DNA of 64,000 bases from Alphaproteobacteria bacterium (GCA_009909065.1 JAAANZ010000022.1:29487-93486); one strand, 5' to 3'. Counted from the first letter of the stretch, positions 19,335 to 29,349 are shown. Notes: generated by a model not told the origin, from the sequence alone. Numbers and translations: made by a program.

Positions 19335-21638
19335 TCAGTTTGCCGTCTGCCGGGCGCCGCAGGTGTCGCAGGCAAGGCTGCCATCCTCCCCGCTCGCATG
19401 CAGCGTGAAACTGCCGCACTCCCCGCAGGGCTCACCGAGATAGTCCGGCATTCCATCGTCAAGGGCTTGGGCGATGGCCTCGCCGGGCGTGCTGGCGTCT
19501 TCGTCGGCATTTTCGTCCGGACTTGGACGGCGCTTGTCGAGAATGACGATATTGTCGGGCAGTTGCCCGCGCGAAAAGCCCCGCGAAATGAGCTGGGCCG
19601 CCTCTTCGGTGAAATTGTTGGCGCCGGCCTTCTCGATGGCGTCGCCCAGCCCCCGGCCGAGGCCATCATGCGTGGCATCTCCCAGTTCGGCCAGGTCCTC
19701 GCGCCCGAGATAGGAGACCGCGAGTTCGCGAAAGATATAGTCGAGGATCGATGTTGCCCGCCCGATCCGGTCATTCCCGGTAACCTCGCCAGCCGGTTCG
19801 AACCGGGTATAGACGAATGCATCGACATATTCGTCCAGCGGCACGCCGTATTGCAGGCCGAGTGACACCGAGATGGCGAAATTGTTCATCAGGGAGCGGA
19901 AGGCCGCGCCCTCCTTGTGCATGTCGATGAATATCTCGCCGAGCGAGCCGTCATCGAACTCGCCGGTGTGCAGATAGACCTTGTGTCCACCGACCGTGGA
20001 TTTCTGGATATAGCCCTTGCGCCGGTCGGGCAGGCGGGTGCGGCGGGTCTCGCCGGCCGGGCCGGGCTGCGGCGCCTCGGCCGCCGCCGTCGGCGTGGCC
20101 GGCGGGGCGGGCATATCGTCTTCCTGCTCCAGTATCTCTTCGGCCAGGGCGTGGATACGGCTCATCCGTTCGTGAAGGCGCGCCGGCTCGGCCCGGCTTC
20201 CCGGGCTGATGAGCAGGCCGATACCGGCGGCCTGTGCCGCGGCGGCGTTGGCAAGCGCTTCGGGCGGCGCCAGGCGCGCGATCGGTGCAAGCGAAAGGTA
20301 CGGCGCAAGCCTTTCAGCAAGCCCCAGCATGTCCCCGGTTGAGGGCGCCGCGTTGATTCCGGCCTCCTGTAAGGCCTGTCGCGCACGGCGCTCGGCCCAG
20401 CCTTCCACGGCGCGTTCGGCGGTTTCGATGTCGCGTCTGGAAAAACCGATGGCCGAGAGCAGTGCGTGACCGTCACTGTCGAAGCCTTCGGGCGCCAGGC
20501 GCAGATCGCCGGAAATGATCTCGTCGCCCAGCACCCAGCGTGAAAACGCCGCGTTCAGGGGCAGCCCTTCGCCAAGCGCGCGCTGGATCCGCGCGATCGC
20601 CTCGAGCGTAAACCCGCGCGCGCGCAGGCGGTCCGTTGAAATCTCTCCGGCCTCGCTCAGCGCTTCGCCCGCCGAAATTCGCGCTTCCAGGGCTGCAAGC
20701 GCGTCAGGGTCCCGCCGGCCGAGCGCCAGTCGCAGCACACGCGCCGGCACTGTGCCATCCGGGCCGTCCTCGACCAGGGCGCCGAGCGGGGAAAGGCCGT
20801 CGCTCGCCGGCGATATGAAAGCGGCTTGCTGGGCCAGCGGCAGAATGGCGAGCCCCGGGCCCTTGCGTGGGCTTGCCCTTCGCGGTGCCAGGGCGAGCCT
20901 GTCGGCCTGCGCCTTTCGAAAGGCGCCTCCGCGCGTCTCACTGGCCAGGAGTGCGAGGATCGCCTCGGCCAGGGCACATCCCTTATCCGTGGAAATGTCT
21001 TCCCCGAGGGCCAGCACCGCGCCGACAAGACCGGTGACCAGGACGAGCCCGTCCTCGCCGAGTCGCCCGCGAAGCGCCCCGGCCACATCGGCCAGCCGTT
21101 CGCCTTCCAGGCCGTCGGGCCCTACAAAGCCGGCGACATCGATGAGACTTGTCAGGGTTTCGGCTGGCGGCAAGTCACCGGGCGCCAACAGCAGCTGTCC
21201 GCCAAGCGACAGGAGGGTTTCCGCGTCAGCGCGCGCGTCCTCCAGCCAGTCCGCGTCCGCGATCCTGCAAACATGACCGGCGCCGCGGCCGGCCTTGTCC
21301 CTGAGCCGCCCGGCCAGACCGGGAAACCCCGCCGGATGGCACAGACCCTGCTCGATCAGTTCGGCCGGCACGCCTTCGTTCAACGCTCGGGCGAGATCGG
21401 GGTCGCGTGGCATGTCGCCCAGCGATTCGATCAGTTCCGCCATGGACAGGTGGGCGGCGGCCTCGACATGGCGGTCGGCGAGGGCATGGGCAGCCGCACC
21501 GATATCACCGGGCCGGCTGGCCGGCTGCGTCAGGTCCAGCCATTCGGCGCAGTCACGCAGTGCTGTGGGCGGCGCGACATTGGCGCGCTGCAGGGCCGCT
21601 TCGAGAATCGTGTCGCTGTCGGCGTTGTCCTGGCTCAT
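19335..21638 (-). CDS. Orphan TSCPD-domain protein (class II ribonucleotide reductase C-terminus paralogue)
   Basis: 767 residues. The last 260 residues match the C-terminal part of the B12-dependent class II ribonucleotide reductase of alphaproteobacteria. They contain [80 protein letters not shown], and a final zinc ribbon CGECGSFTL ... CDTCG. The catalytic barrel with its radical cysteines is absent. Instead residues 1-500 are an alanine/leucine-rich helical region that I do not recognise. Probably a regulatory or scaffolding relative of NrdJ, not an active reductase. ATG 21638 (MSQDNADSD) follows AAAGG. Longer starts reach 21809 but look non-coding. Confidence 0.75.
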   Translation of the reverse strand: MSQDNADSDTILEAALQRANVAPPTALRDCAEWLDLTQPASRPGDIGAAAHALADRHVEAAAHLSMAELIESLGDMPRDPDLARALNEGVPAELIEQGLCHPAGFPGLAGRLRDKAGRGAGHVCRIADADWLEDARADAETLLSLGGQLLLAPGDLPPAETLTSLIDVAGFVGPDGLEGERLADVAGALRGRLGEDGLVLVTGLVGAVLALGEDISTDKGCALAEAILALLASETRGGAFRKAQADRLALAPRRASPRKGPGLAILPLAQQAAFISPASDGLSPLGALVEDGPDGTVPARVLRLALGRRDPDALAALEARISAGEALSEAGEISTDRLRARGFTLEAIARIQRALGEGLPLNAAFSRWVLGDEIISGDLRLAPEGFDSDGHALLSAIGFSRRDIETAERAVEGWAERRARQALQEAGINAAPSTGDMLGLAERLAPYLSLAPIARLAPPEALANAAAAQAAGIGLLISPGSRAEPARLHERMSRIHALAEEILEQEDDMPAPPATPTAAAEAPQPGPAGETRRTRLPDRRKGYIQKSTVGGHKVYLHTGEFDDGSLGEIFIDMHKEGAAFRSLMNNFAISVSLGLQYGVPLDEYVDAFVYTRFEPAGEVTGNDRIGRATSILDYIFRELAVSYLGREDLAELGDATHDGLGRGLGDAIEKAGANNFTEEAAQLISRGFSRGQLPDNIVILDKRRPSPDENADEDASTPGEAIAQALDDGMPDYLGEPCGECGSFTLHASGEDGSLACDTCGARQTAN

Positions 21639-21823
21639 CCTGACACCTTTCGGCCCTGTCGGCCCTTGACTGACTGTACCCGAGCTCAATTCACCGGATT
21701 CTGTGTCGGGCGCAAAGCGTATCGCGCGACTTGACGGCGTGCCAGTTGCGCTGCACTGCCGGCTGTAATTAATTTCCGGAGGGACCATATTCCGGTCACA
21801 AGGATGCAACAGGACTGTTTGCC

Positions 21824-22222
21824 GTGTTCATGAAAATCTTCACCTGGTGGAACTCCTCCACGCTCGGCGCCATTTTCGACATCCGCCGCCGCTCGAAATT
21901 CGTGGGCGAGGACGAGTACGGAAATCGTTATTATGAAGACCGGCGCGCCTCGCTGGATGACAAGGATTATCATCGCCGATACGTGATTTATCGCGGTCTG
22001 GCCGAGCCGTCCAAGGTCCCGCCGGAGTGGCATGGCTGGCTGCACCACACATTCGACGACCCACCGACGCAAGCGCCGCTCAGGCGCCGGGCCTGGGAAA
22101 TCGACCATAAACCCAACATGACCGGCACGCTCTGGGCCAGCCGGCCGAAAGGCGCGATCGGCGCAGGGCGTGAGCGCCAGCAGTCCGACAGCGATTACGA
22201 GGCCTGGACCCCTGATGCGTGA
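21824..22222 (+). CDS. NADH:ubiquinone oxidoreductase accessory subunit, NDUFA12 / B17.2 family
   Basis: 132 residues. Contains the family signature around residues 10-100: [24 protein letters not shown], then [31 protein letters not shown]. This is the bacterial relative of the mitochondrial complex I subunit NDUFA12, a peripheral subunit near the matrix arm. The main nuo operon is not in the window; in alphaproteobacteria this gene normally stands apart. GTG at 21824 is used because AGGA lies 9 bases upstream; ATG at 21830 is the alternative. First of three overlapping genes. Confidence 0.92.
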   Translation: MFMKIFTWWNSSTLGAIFDIRRRSKFVGEDEYGNRYYEDRRASLDDKDYHRRYVIYRGLAEPSKVPPEWHGWLHHTFDDPPTQAPLRRRAWEIDHKPNMTGTLWASRPKGAIGAGRERQQSDSDYEAWTPDA

Positions 22223-22772
22223 GTCTCTCGTTGAAACCCTGATCGGCGCGCTCGTCGTCCTGATCGCCGTGGTGTTCCTCTGGTTTGCTCTGGCCAGCGG
22301 AAGCGAGAGCGCGGATGCGGGCGGCGACCGGCGTGAGCTGGGCGCGCGGTTCAGCTCTGTTTCCGGGATTTCGCGCGGATCGGATGTGCGCGTGGCCGGC
22401 GTCAAGGTCGGCGTGGTCAAATCCATCTCGCTCGACAAGGAGACCAATGAGGCCCAGGTGCGACTCGCTGTCGATGAGGGGATCCGGGTTTTCGAGGATG
22501 CCGTGGCGCGTGTGCAGACCGACGGGCTGCTCGGCAGCGCCTATATAAGTCTCGACCCGGGTTATGATGCGTTCGACCTTGGCCCCGTCACGGCCTGCGG
22601 GAACAACCGGCAACTGTTTGACGGATCGGGATGCGCGATGATCACCAATACACAGGGCAGTGTCGACCTGCTGACCCTTTTCGCGTCCTTCGCGGGCAAC
22701 GGTTCCGGTGACACGGGCAGCTCCGAGGCCGGCAGTGGCACAGGCGCCGCTACAGGAGGGTATCCGGAGTGA
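22215..22772 (+). CDS. mlaD: MlaD-family lipid-binding protein (MCE domain)
   Basis: 185 residues. An N-terminal transmembrane anchor (LVETLIGALVVLIAVVFLWF) is followed by a single MCE domain: ARFSSVSGISRGSDVRVAGVKVGVVKSI ... DGLLGSAYISL. MlaD hexamers pass phospholipids between the inner-membrane MlaFEB transporter and periplasmic carriers. Length and single MCE domain fit MlaD, but mlaE, mlaF and mlaC are not adjacent, so the partner genes must be elsewhere. The start overlaps the NDUFA12-like stop by 8 bases, and the end overlaps the next gene by 4. Confidence 0.88.
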   Translation: MRESLVETLIGALVVLIAVVFLWFALASGSESADAGGDRRELGARFSSVSGISRGSDVRVAGVKVGVVKSISLDKETNEAQVRLAVDEGIRVFEDAVARVQTDGLLGSAYISLDPGYDAFDLGPVTACGNNRQLFDGSGCAMITNTQGSVDLLTLFASFAGNGSGDTGSSEAGSGTGAATGGYPE

Positions 22773-23350
22773 TCCTGACGCGGTGGATAGGCGCCATTGC
22801 GGCTGTCGGGCTTGCCGGAGGTCTCGCAGCGGCGCAGACGATGGGTGAGGATGGAAGGCCGCCTGCCGATCGCGGTGCAGAGGCGGCTTCGCAGACGGCT
22901 GAGCCGGCTGAAAAGGCGGCGGGCCCAGAGAACGAGACGGCAAATCCCGAAGACCGCTCGCGGACATGGAACAAGCGCCAGATCGCCACACTGCGCGGGC
23001 TCGACAAGATCACGGGGCGCTATCAGGACTTTCAGATGAAGGTGGGCGAGCCCCACAGGTTCGGGTCATTGCGGGTGCATTTGCGGGTCTGTTTCCAGAC
23101 ACCCCCAGAAGAAGTGCCCGAGAGCGCGGCATTCCTGCAGATCGATTCCCTCACCCCGATGAGCGAGGCCCTTGAGGAGCCGCCCGCAGACGAGGCACAG
23201 GAGGCCGACGAGGAGGAGCCGCGAATCTTTTCCGGCTGGATGTTTGCTTCCTCGCCGGGCCTCAATGCGCTCGAGCATCCGGTTTACGATATCTGGGTGA
23301 TCGAGTGTGCACCGCCACCCCCGATGCCGGCCGTCGAGGAGGACGAGTAA
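22769..23350 (+). CDS. DUF2155 domain-containing secreted protein
   Basis: 193 residues with a signal peptide (residues 1-22) and a charged, A/E/P-rich linker. The DUF2155 core follows: ATLRGLDKITGRYQDFQMKV, RFGSLRVHLRVCFQTPP, EPRIFSGWMFASSPGLNALEHPVYDIWVIEC. The two core cysteines are conserved in the family, and the WMFASSPxLNxLEHPVYDxW block is its signature. Predicted periplasmic; function unknown. Starts with GTG at 22769, overlapping the MlaD stop (GTGA). NDUFA12 next to DUF2155 is a recurrent alphaproteobacterial pairing. Confidence 0.9.
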   Translation: MILTRWIGAIAAVGLAGGLAAAQTMGEDGRPPADRGAEAASQTAEPAEKAAGPENETANPEDRSRTWNKRQIATLRGLDKITGRYQDFQMKVGEPHRFGSLRVHLRVCFQTPPEEVPESAAFLQIDSLTPMSEALEEPPADEAQEADEEEPRIFSGWMFASSPGLNALEHPVYDIWVIECAPPPPMPAVEEDE

Positions 23351-23457
23351 GCCGGACTTCGCATCCGTGACGGCCGTGGGACGTAGATAACATGCCGTGC
23401 GGGGGACGGACGCAATTTCGCGATACGCCCCGGCGCTCCCCCGACGGGAAAATCGCT

Positions 23458-24273
23458 TTACTCAGCGGCGGTCTCGGCGGCGTGGAAGTCGGTGATGAAT
23501 TCCCCTTCCCCGCCGGCATTTGCATCGCCATCTGCGGTGTCGGTTTCGTCGGGTCCGTCACCGCCTTCCGGTTCGCCCGGCAGTTTGAAATCCTCGGGCA
23601 CAACGTCTGACAAGAGGCCCTCGGCCTCGAGATCGGCCTTGCCGGGCAGGACCGAGAGGCTCTCAAGCCCGAAATGCTCCAGGAAGGCGTCGGTCGTCGC
23701 ATAGGTGACAGGACGGCCCGGCGTCTGGCGGCGACCCTTTATCCGGATCCAGCCGGTCTCCATCAGCGTGTCGATGATTCCCTTGGAGACCGCGACACCG
23801 CGCACCGCCTCGATCTCGGCGCGGCTTACAGGCTGGCCATAGGCGATAATCGCCAGTGTCTCCAGCGCGGCCTGGCTGAGTTTCTTCTGCTCACGGCGTT
23901 CCTCGACAAAAAGGAAATCGAGGTCGGGCGCACTCTGGAATCGCCATTTGCCGGCCACCTCGACCAGTTCGACCCCGCGGCCGCGATACTGGCTCTTCAG
24001 GGCCATGAGGACTTCGGCGGCATCGAAACCCTGCGGCAGGATTTCGGCGATGGCTTCAGCGGCCAGCGGCTCGCCCGCGGCAAACAGGATGGCTTCGGCG
24101 CGGCGGACCGCCTCGGCCATGCCGGTGCGCGGGCCCGGACCGGCCGTAACCTTTTCAGACTGGGCAGCAGGGCGAGCATCGCCAGCGGCGCGTTTGGCAA
24201 AGGAGAGCTGGCGAACGGCCTGGCGGATATTCTCCGGGGCATCCTCGAGACGTTCTGTATCAGGCGGTGTCAT
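23458..24273 (-). CDS. scpB: Segregation and condensation protein B
   Basis: ScpB is a kleisin partner of Smc in chromosome condensation. 271 residues. Two winged-helix domains: RAEAILFAAGEPLAAEAIAEIL, then QKKLSQAALETLAIIAYGQPVSRAEIEAVRGV and GWIRIKGRRQTPGRPVTYATTDAFLEHFGL. The C-terminal 55 residues are an acidic D/E/G/A tail. The ATG at 24273 overlaps scpA by 14 bases, so the two are translationally coupled. In many alphaproteobacteria tatABC follow scpB; here tatABC lie 34 kb away. Confidence 0.94.
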   Translation of the reverse strand: MTPPDTERLEDAPENIRQAVRQLSFAKRAAGDARPAAQSEKVTAGPGPRTGMAEAVRRAEAILFAAGEPLAAEAIAEILPQGFDAAEVLMALKSQYRGRGVELVEVAGKWRFQSAPDLDFLFVEERREQKKLSQAALETLAIIAYGQPVSRAEIEAVRGVAVSKGIIDTLMETGWIRIKGRRQTPGRPVTYATTDAFLEHFGLESLSVLPGKADLEAEGLLSDVVPEDFKLPGEPEGGDGPDETDTADGDANAGGEGEFITDFHAAETAAE

Positions 24274-25093
24274 TGGCGGCCTCCATACTCTCGACAGGCG
24301 CGGCGCGCAGATAAAGCGGCGCAAAGTGAATCTCCTGACGCATCTCTACATCGCCGTCCCGTGTAAGTTCCAGCGCAGCGGAGAACACGGATGCAGTGAC
24401 CGAACGCGTGGGCAGATCGGGTTCGATATTCCTGAGCTGGCCGCGAATGGTATCAAGACTGGCCCAGTCCTGCAGCTCGTGGCTCAGCGATTTCAGGCTG
24501 TCACGCGCGCTTTCCAGAGGCAGAACGAACTGTTTTTCGATCCTGTGCGGGGCCACTTTCGTCTTGCGGGCGCGAATACCGCCGAAAGCCTGTGTCAGGT
24601 GCCAGAGTGTGGTGTCATACTCGGTGTGCTTGACCACACGGGGCTGTTCGGGGGCGCCGCGCAGGAAGACACGTTCGCCCAGGATCGGGCCGGACATCAG
24701 CTCCTTTGCAGCCTCACGCATGGCCTCGAGCCGTCTCAGCCGGAAGGCCAGCCGCTCTGCCATGCCCTCGCTTTCCTCGCCCTCGGTCTCGACTTTCTCC
24801 GGTTTGGGCAGCAGGAGCCGGGATTTCAGATAGGCCAGCCAGGCGGCCATCAGGAGATAATCGGCGGCAAGATCGATCCGCCTGGCCTTCGCCTGGCTGA
24901 TGAACTCGAGATACTGTTCGGCCAGGGTGAGGATCGAGACCTGTAAGAGGTCCACTTTCTGTCGCCGCGCCAGCTCCAGGAGGAGGTGCAAAGGCCCCTC
25001 ATAGACGCCGGTATCGACGCAGAAGACGTCGCCGGCCTCGGCCTCGCCCGCCTCGGCCGACAGCGTATCGATGCTTACAGCTTCCTCGCTCAT
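24260..25093 (-). CDS. scpA: Segregation and condensation protein A
   Basis: Kleisin subunit that bridges Smc heads. 277 residues. The N-terminal domain has YEGPLHLLLELARRQKVDLLQVSI and LEFISQAKARRIDLAADYLLMAAWLAYLKSRLLLP. The middle is charged, and the C-terminal winged helix contains TRSVTASVFSAALELTRDGDVEM. Sits between nagZ and scpB with overlapping ends (4 bases with nagZ, 14 with scpB), the conserved alphaproteobacterial nagZ-scpA-scpB order. Confidence 0.95.
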   Translation of the reverse strand: MSEEAVSIDTLSAEAGEAEAGDVFCVDTGVYEGPLHLLLELARRQKVDLLQVSILTLAEQYLEFISQAKARRIDLAADYLLMAAWLAYLKSRLLLPKPEKVETEGEESEGMAERLAFRLRRLEAMREAAKELMSGPILGERVFLRGAPEQPRVVKHTEYDTTLWHLTQAFGGIRARKTKVAPHRIEKQFVLPLESARDSLKSLSHELQDWASLDTIRGQLRNIEPDLPTRSVTASVFSAALELTRDGDVEMRQEIHFAPLYLRAAPVESMEAANDTA

Positions 25094-26136
25094 GCCAGGG
25101 CCCCGGTCGCCGGGATCAGTTCGTCAAGACGCTCGCGCGCCGCGGCCGGATCGAATGCCCGAGGCGGCCGGGCGGCGGCGTCGGCACGCTCGGCGCGCTC
25201 CAGGGCCTCGCCCGACAGGTCCGGCGTTGCCGCGGCGGTCTCGCGCATCCGCGCCAGGATTTCGCCCGGGTCGGACAACAGTCCCAGAGCCAGCAGCATC
25301 ATATCGCAGCCCGCATCAAGCGCCCCTGACACGCGCTCGGCAAGACGCCCGCCAAGGGCTTTCATTTCGAGGTCATCGGTCATCAGCAGGCCGTTAAAGC
25401 CGATTTTTGTGCGGATGATGTCATTTATCACCGTTTTCGACAGGGTTGCCGGCTCTCCCGGCGCGATCGAATCATAGGCGATATGCGCTGTCATCGCCAT
25501 TGGGGCATCGCTGAGCGCGGCAAACGGGGCGAAATCCGCCTCGAGCGCGTCCAGCCCTGCCTCGACATGCGGCAATTCCAGATGGCTGTCGCTGCGCGCG
25601 CGCCCATGGCCGGGAATATGCTTGATGACGCCGGCCACCCCGCCATCGGCAAGGCCTTGCAGGGCCGCCCTGCCGAGCTCGGCAATGGCGTCCGTTTGCC
25701 CGGCCAGGGCCCTGTCGCCGATCACCTCATGGCCCCCCGGAGCCGGCAGGTCGAGCACGGGGGCGCAATCGGCACGGATCCCGATTTCGTAAAGCTCGTG
25801 GGCCATCAGGCGATGGGCGAGATAGATCGCTTCGCGGCCCGCACCGGGGTCACGCGCATGCAGCGCGCCATATGCGCAGCCTTTCGGGAAGGCCGGCCAT
25901 TCCGGTGGCTTCAGCCGTGCCACCCGCCCACCTTCCTGGTCGATGAAGACGAGGCACTCACGCCCGATCGCAGACCAGATTTCCTCGACCAGTGCCCGCA
26001 CCTGTGACCGGCTTTGCAGCGAGCGTCCCATGAGGATCATTCCCCAGGGGCGCGCATCGGCGAGGAAGCTGCGTTCCCCGGCGGTCAGACAAAGGCCCGA
26101 GACGGTGAGAATGGAGGCGTTTGCCGACAGGCTCAT
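25090..26136 (-). CDS. nagZ: Beta-N-acetylhexosaminidase NagZ (GH3)
   Basis: Cytosolic glycosidase that removes GlcNAc from anhydromuropeptides during cell-wall recycling. 348 residues. The GH3 features are KHIPGHGRARSDSHLELP (family H-P-G-H-G motif with the catalytic His-containing loop) and LLMTDDLEMKAL, where the Asp acts as nucleophile. A QEGGRVARLKPPEWP segment gives the substrate-binding Arg. Overlaps the SPOR gene upstream and scpA downstream by 4 bases each, so all four genes of this group are translated as one chain. Confidence 0.93.
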   Translation of the reverse strand: MSLSANASILTVSGLCLTAGERSFLADARPWGMILMGRSLQSRSQVRALVEEIWSAIGRECLVFIDQEGGRVARLKPPEWPAFPKGCAYGALHARDPGAGREAIYLAHRLMAHELYEIGIRADCAPVLDLPAPGGHEVIGDRALAGQTDAIAELGRAALQGLADGGVAGVIKHIPGHGRARSDSHLELPHVEAGLDALEADFAPFAALSDAPMAMTAHIAYDSIAPGEPATLSKTVINDIIRTKIGFNGLLMTDDLEMKALGGRLAERVSGALDAGCDMMLLALGLLSDPGEILARMRETAAATPDLSGEALERAERADAAARPPRAFDPAAARERLDELIPATGALA

Positions 26137-26972
26137 CCCTTCACCACGATACAGTCGCGCCCTGATTCCTTCAGGGCCGAGCAGAATTCACCCGCGGCTT
26201 CCCGGGATCCGAAAGCCCCGGCGCGCAGGCGGAAGAAGACGCCGCGATTGCCGAGATCGGCGCGCTGTATATCCTGACGCGCCCCGCGGAAAAGCTCCTC
26301 CTGGCTGGCGAGGGCCGCGTTCCAGGCGCGCTCGGCCGCTTCCATTTTCCGGAAGGCGGCGATCTGGACAAGATACGCCCCCTGCGGATCAAAATCGAAT
26401 GCCGGTTCCGGCTCGGCGTCCGGGGCGGGCTCCGGCGCAGGCAGAGCGTCTTCATCGATCGTGCCGGCATCGACCTCAGTCTCCGCGCTCTCTGCGCGCC
26501 CCTCAAGATCGGCAAGGCGGCGCACCTCCTCGTTCAGGGCATTGGGCATGCCCGTTTCGGGATCGGATGGGCCATCATCGAATTCCGGGCGTAGTTCCAG
26601 CGGCGGCCCGCCCTGAAGGATTTCCTCGGCGGTCGCAAGCTCCTGTGCGCCTTCCGGCGCCCCGCGCTGCGTGCCGTCCATTTCGTCATAGAGACGGGTG
26701 TCGAGATTCGGGGCGGGCTGGCCGCCGGCATCATCGGGCTTTCGTTTGTAGGGGCCGGCATCGGCGGTGATCACGGGCGCGGCGCCCGAACCGTCACGCA
26801 CGCCCTGGCGATAGGTGTTCCAGACCACGGCGGCAAAGACGATGAGCACACCGGCGGCCAGCGCGAGTATCAGCGGGCCGCGCGCGGTTTCCTCCTCGCC
26901 CATGTCGAAGCCGCGATACTGATCATCAGGCGGCCCGAAATCCAGACGGTCATGGCTGCCTCGGTTCATCAA
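26133..26972 (-). CDS. SPOR-domain membrane protein
   Basis: 279 residues. A cytoplasmic charged N-terminus is followed by one transmembrane segment (LILALAAGVLIVFAAVVWNTY, about residues 34-54), a long acidic, proline-rich linker, and a C-terminal SPOR domain (residues about 200-279). SPOR domains bind denuded glycan strands at division sites, so this is likely a divisome or cell-wall protein. In this order (SPOR, nagZ, scpAB) it is usual for alphaproteobacteria. Upstream, 27000-27030 holds two GTTAAC boxes 15 bases apart. Confidence 0.85.
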   Translation of the reverse strand: MMNRGSHDRLDFGPPDDQYRGFDMGEEETARGPLILALAAGVLIVFAAVVWNTYRQGVRDGSGAAPVITADAGPYKRKPDDAGGQPAPNLDTRLYDEMDGTQRGAPEGAQELATAEEILQGGPPLELRPEFDDGPSDPETGMPNALNEEVRRLADLEGRAESAETEVDAGTIDEDALPAPEPAPDAEPEPAFDFDPQGAYLVQIAAFRKMEAAERAWNAALASQEELFRGARQDIQRADLGNRGVFFRLRAGAFGSREAAGEFCSALKESGRDCIVVKG

Positions 26973-27096
26973 TGCCCCTCGAGAATTGCCTTCAATCTGT
27001 TAACACTAAGGGTCTCAGCGTTAACGAGCACTAAATTTCGCTGCGCCCGGCGGGCAGATTATGCGGCGATTCTGGCCAAATCGTGCCGGCTGGTTC

Positions 27097-28281
27097 TCAG
27101 AACATGGGTTCGAGATTGAACAGCCGCCTGTGCTCCTCGATGGCGAAACTGTCCGTCATGCCGGCGATATAGTCGCAGACAATACGCGCCCGGCGCGCAC
27201 CCGACACCTGTTCGCAGTCCTGTCGCCAGGGCGGGGGCAGGGTTTCGGGTTCCTCAAGGAAAAGATCGAACAGATCCCTGAGGATCCGCTTGGCCTGGCT
27301 GCGCATGCGATTGACCCGGTAATGCTTGTACATGCGTTCATGAAGAAAGGCTCGCAGGGCCCTCTGGCGCTGGTCGTGGTCTGACGAAAACGCGACGACG
27401 GGGCGCGCGTTGAGGCGCACCTCCTGCACGTCTTGCGGTTTGTCCTCGCCCACGCGCCGCCGGGTCTCTTCGGTGAGGTCGTTGATCCAGATCCCGATCA
27501 GCCGGCGCACCGCCTCATAGGCGATACGACGCTCGTCCAGCGCCGGATAGTCAAGGCGGACCTGGCGAAAGACATCACCGACAAGCGGAATGTCCATGAG
27601 ATCGTCGATCGTGAACAGCCCGGCTGACAGGCCGTCATCAATGTCGTGATTGTTATAGGCGATATCGTCCGACAGGGCCGCGACCTGCGCCTCGGGTCCG
27701 GCAAAGGTGTGCAGTTCCAGGTCTTCAAGGCGGCCAAAGTCGCGAAAGGCGGCCGGCAGGTCGTCGAGCCGGCTTTCCGGCGTCAGGAGCGGCCCGTTAT
27801 GCTTGACCAGCCCTTCGAGCGTCTCCCAGCAAAGATTGAGGCCATCAAAGTCGGGATAACGCGCCTCCAGGCGCGTGACGACGCGCAATGTCTGGGCGTT
27901 GTGATCGAAGCCGTCATAGTCCTGCATGCAGGCGTCGAGCTGGTCTTCCCCGGCATGGCCGAACGGAGGATGGCCGACATCATGCACGAGTGCGAGCGCC
28001 TCGGCGAGGTCTTCGTCCAGGGCCAGGGTGCGGGCAATCGAACGGGCGATCTGGGCGACTTCCAGGGAATGGGTCAGGCGTGTGCGGTAATGATCCCCCT
28101 CATGGGCGACGAAAACCTGGGTCTTCTGCTTGAGGCGACGGAACGCGCTGGCATGAATGATCCGGTCGCGGTCCCGCTGGAAAGGGGTGCGCGTGGCCGA
28201 GGGCGCCTCATCATGAAAACGCCCGCGTGCGCGGGCCGGATCGCTGGCCCAGCAGGCAATGGTTCGAATGGGCTTTTCCAA
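27097..28281 (-). CDS. dgt: Deoxyguanosinetriphosphate triphosphohydrolase-like protein
   Basis: HD-domain nucleotidase that splits dGTP to deoxyguanosine and triphosphate, controlling dNTP pools. 394 residues. Metal ligands and motif: [17 protein letters not shown], then [16 protein letters not shown] (HD-...-GHPPFGH signature), NNHDIDDGL, and the earlier [24 protein letters not shown]. Belongs to the shorter Dgt-like class found in alphaproteobacteria, where it is usually next to argS; argS is not adjacent here. Divergent from erpA with only 28 bases between starts. Confidence 0.92.
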   Translation of the reverse strand: MEKPIRTIACWASDPARARGRFHDEAPSATRTPFQRDRDRIIHASAFRRLKQKTQVFVAHEGDHYRTRLTHSLEVAQIARSIARTLALDEDLAEALALVHDVGHPPFGHAGEDQLDACMQDYDGFDHNAQTLRVVTRLEARYPDFDGLNLCWETLEGLVKHNGPLLTPESRLDDLPAAFRDFGRLEDLELHTFAGPEAQVAALSDDIAYNNHDIDDGLSAGLFTIDDLMDIPLVGDVFRQVRLDYPALDERRIAYEAVRRLIGIWINDLTEETRRRVGEDKPQDVQEVRLNARPVVAFSSDHDQRQRALRAFLHERMYKHYRVNRMRSQAKRILRDLFDLFLEEPETLPPPWRQDCEQVSGARRARIVCDYIAGMTDSFAIEEHRRLFNLEPMF

Positions 28282-28309
28282 ACCGCTTTCCTTTCCTATA
28301 TTACCGCGT

Positions 28310-28636
28310 ATGAGCGATGTGACACTAACTCAATCGGCGGCCGACCGCATTAATGCGATTCTGGCGAAACAGCCCGGAGCGGCCGCACTCCGGGTGGCTA
28401 TCGACGGGGGCGGGTGTTCCGGTTTTTCCTATCGGTTCGATTTCGCCGAGACGGTTGACGCGGCCGACACGGTTGTCGAGCGTGACGGGGCCCGGGTCGT
28501 GATCGACGAGATGAGTCTGGAACTCCTGAGCGGCTCGGAAATCGATTTTTCCACCGAACTGATCGGCGCAGCATTCCGCATCAACAATCCGAACGCCACC
28601 GCGGCCTGCGGCTGCGGCACCAGTTTTTCCATCTGA
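28310..28636 (+). CDS. erpA: Iron-sulfur cluster insertion protein ErpA
   Basis: A-type carrier that hands Fe-S clusters to target apoproteins. 108 residues. The three cluster ligands are visible: [11 protein letters not shown] (Cys in the middle) and the C-terminal CGCG ([10 protein letters not shown]). The start at 28310 ([14 protein letters not shown]) gives the family N-terminus; the frame also opens at 28259 inside the dgt start region. Compact divergent arrangement with dgt. Confidence 0.93.
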   Translation: MSDVTLTQSAADRINAILAKQPGAAALRVAIDGGGCSGFSYRFDFAETVDAADTVVERDGARVVIDEMSLELLSGSEIDFSTELIGAAFRINNPNATAACGCGTSFSI

Positions 28637-28731
28637 CTGCGTCGGGCCGGCTGCAAATAATCTGATTGTCATGTGGCCTTCAGGTCACAACCGGCTAGAG
28701 TGCACGGGCAGTGACCGTGTGAGAGTTTCCG

Positions 28732-29283
28732 ATGCCCCGTTTTCTTCCCCCTTTCCTGGCTGTCTTCGTCCTCGCCCCCATGGCCCCGCCCATGGCCGAT
28801 GAAACGCCGCCGGACCTGCTGCGCCTTCCCGGTGAGGGAGAACTCAAGGAGCCGGAGCGTGCGGGCGGCCCGCGCGCTCGGCTGCTTCCCGGTGGGGGAC
28901 TGTTCGTCAGTTTCGATACCAATCGCGATGGTAAGGTTTCCATGGCGGAAATTGATGTGGGCATCCGCAAGGCCTTCGAAACGGCAGACGCCGACGGGAA
29001 CGGGGTTCTCACGGCGCTGGAACAGCAGGATTGGGCCAGCCAGCTGCCCACCCGCGACCAGACACTGGCCAACCCGGTCCGCTTCGATCCGAATCTGGAT
29101 CGGCGTGTCAGTGCCGAGGAATTCGCCGATGTGATCCTCGGTCTGGCAAGCGATTATCGCGAAGAGCAAAGCGAGATCATCGAGATTGCCGCGCTGAAAG
29201 CCCCGCCACGGCGCGAGGCGGCCCGGGCCCGCCTCGAGCGACGCCGTGAACAGGCGCAGGACCGGGCGCGGCGCGGCTCATGA
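28732..29283 (+). CDS. Secreted EF-hand (calcium-binding) protein
   Basis: 183 residues. Signal peptide at residues 1-22. Then EF-hand loops DTNRDGKVSMAE and DADGNGVLTALE, plus a weaker third loop DPNLDRRVSAEE, each with acidic residues at the 1, 3, 5 and 12 positions. The C-terminus is a very basic R/E/A helix (EAARARLERRREQAQDRARR). Calmodulin-like EF-hands in an exported protein suggest calcium-dependent binding in the periplasm or outside. No enzyme domain is seen. Confidence 0.8.
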   Translation: MPRFLPPFLAVFVLAPMAPPMADETPPDLLRLPGEGELKEPERAGGPRARLLPGGGLFVSFDTNRDGKVSMAEIDVGIRKAFETADADGNGVLTALEQQDWASQLPTRDQTLANPVRFDPNLDRRVSAEEFADVILGLASDYREEQSEIIEIAALKAPPRREAARARLERRREQAQDRARRGS

Positions 29284-29299
29284 TGAAAAGCCTGCTCGC

Positions 29300-29333
29300 G
29301 CATCTTCAATTCAATCAGAACCAGTGAAGATGC
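29300..29333 (+). terminator. Hairpin after the EF-hand gene
   Basis: Inverted repeat GCATCTTCA (29300-29308) and TGAAGATGC (29325-29333), loop 16 bases, followed 12 bases later by GTTTTT. Possible terminator for the EF-hand gene on the plus strand; the long loop makes it weak. Confidence 0.4.
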
Positions 29334-29349
29334 ACTAGTTGCTTGTTTT

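Noticed and set aside
26999..27030. CtrA-type box (TTAA-N7-TTAA) upstream of the SPOR gene
   Set aside because: Two GTTAAC boxes are spaced 15 bases apart, which does not match the N7 spacing.
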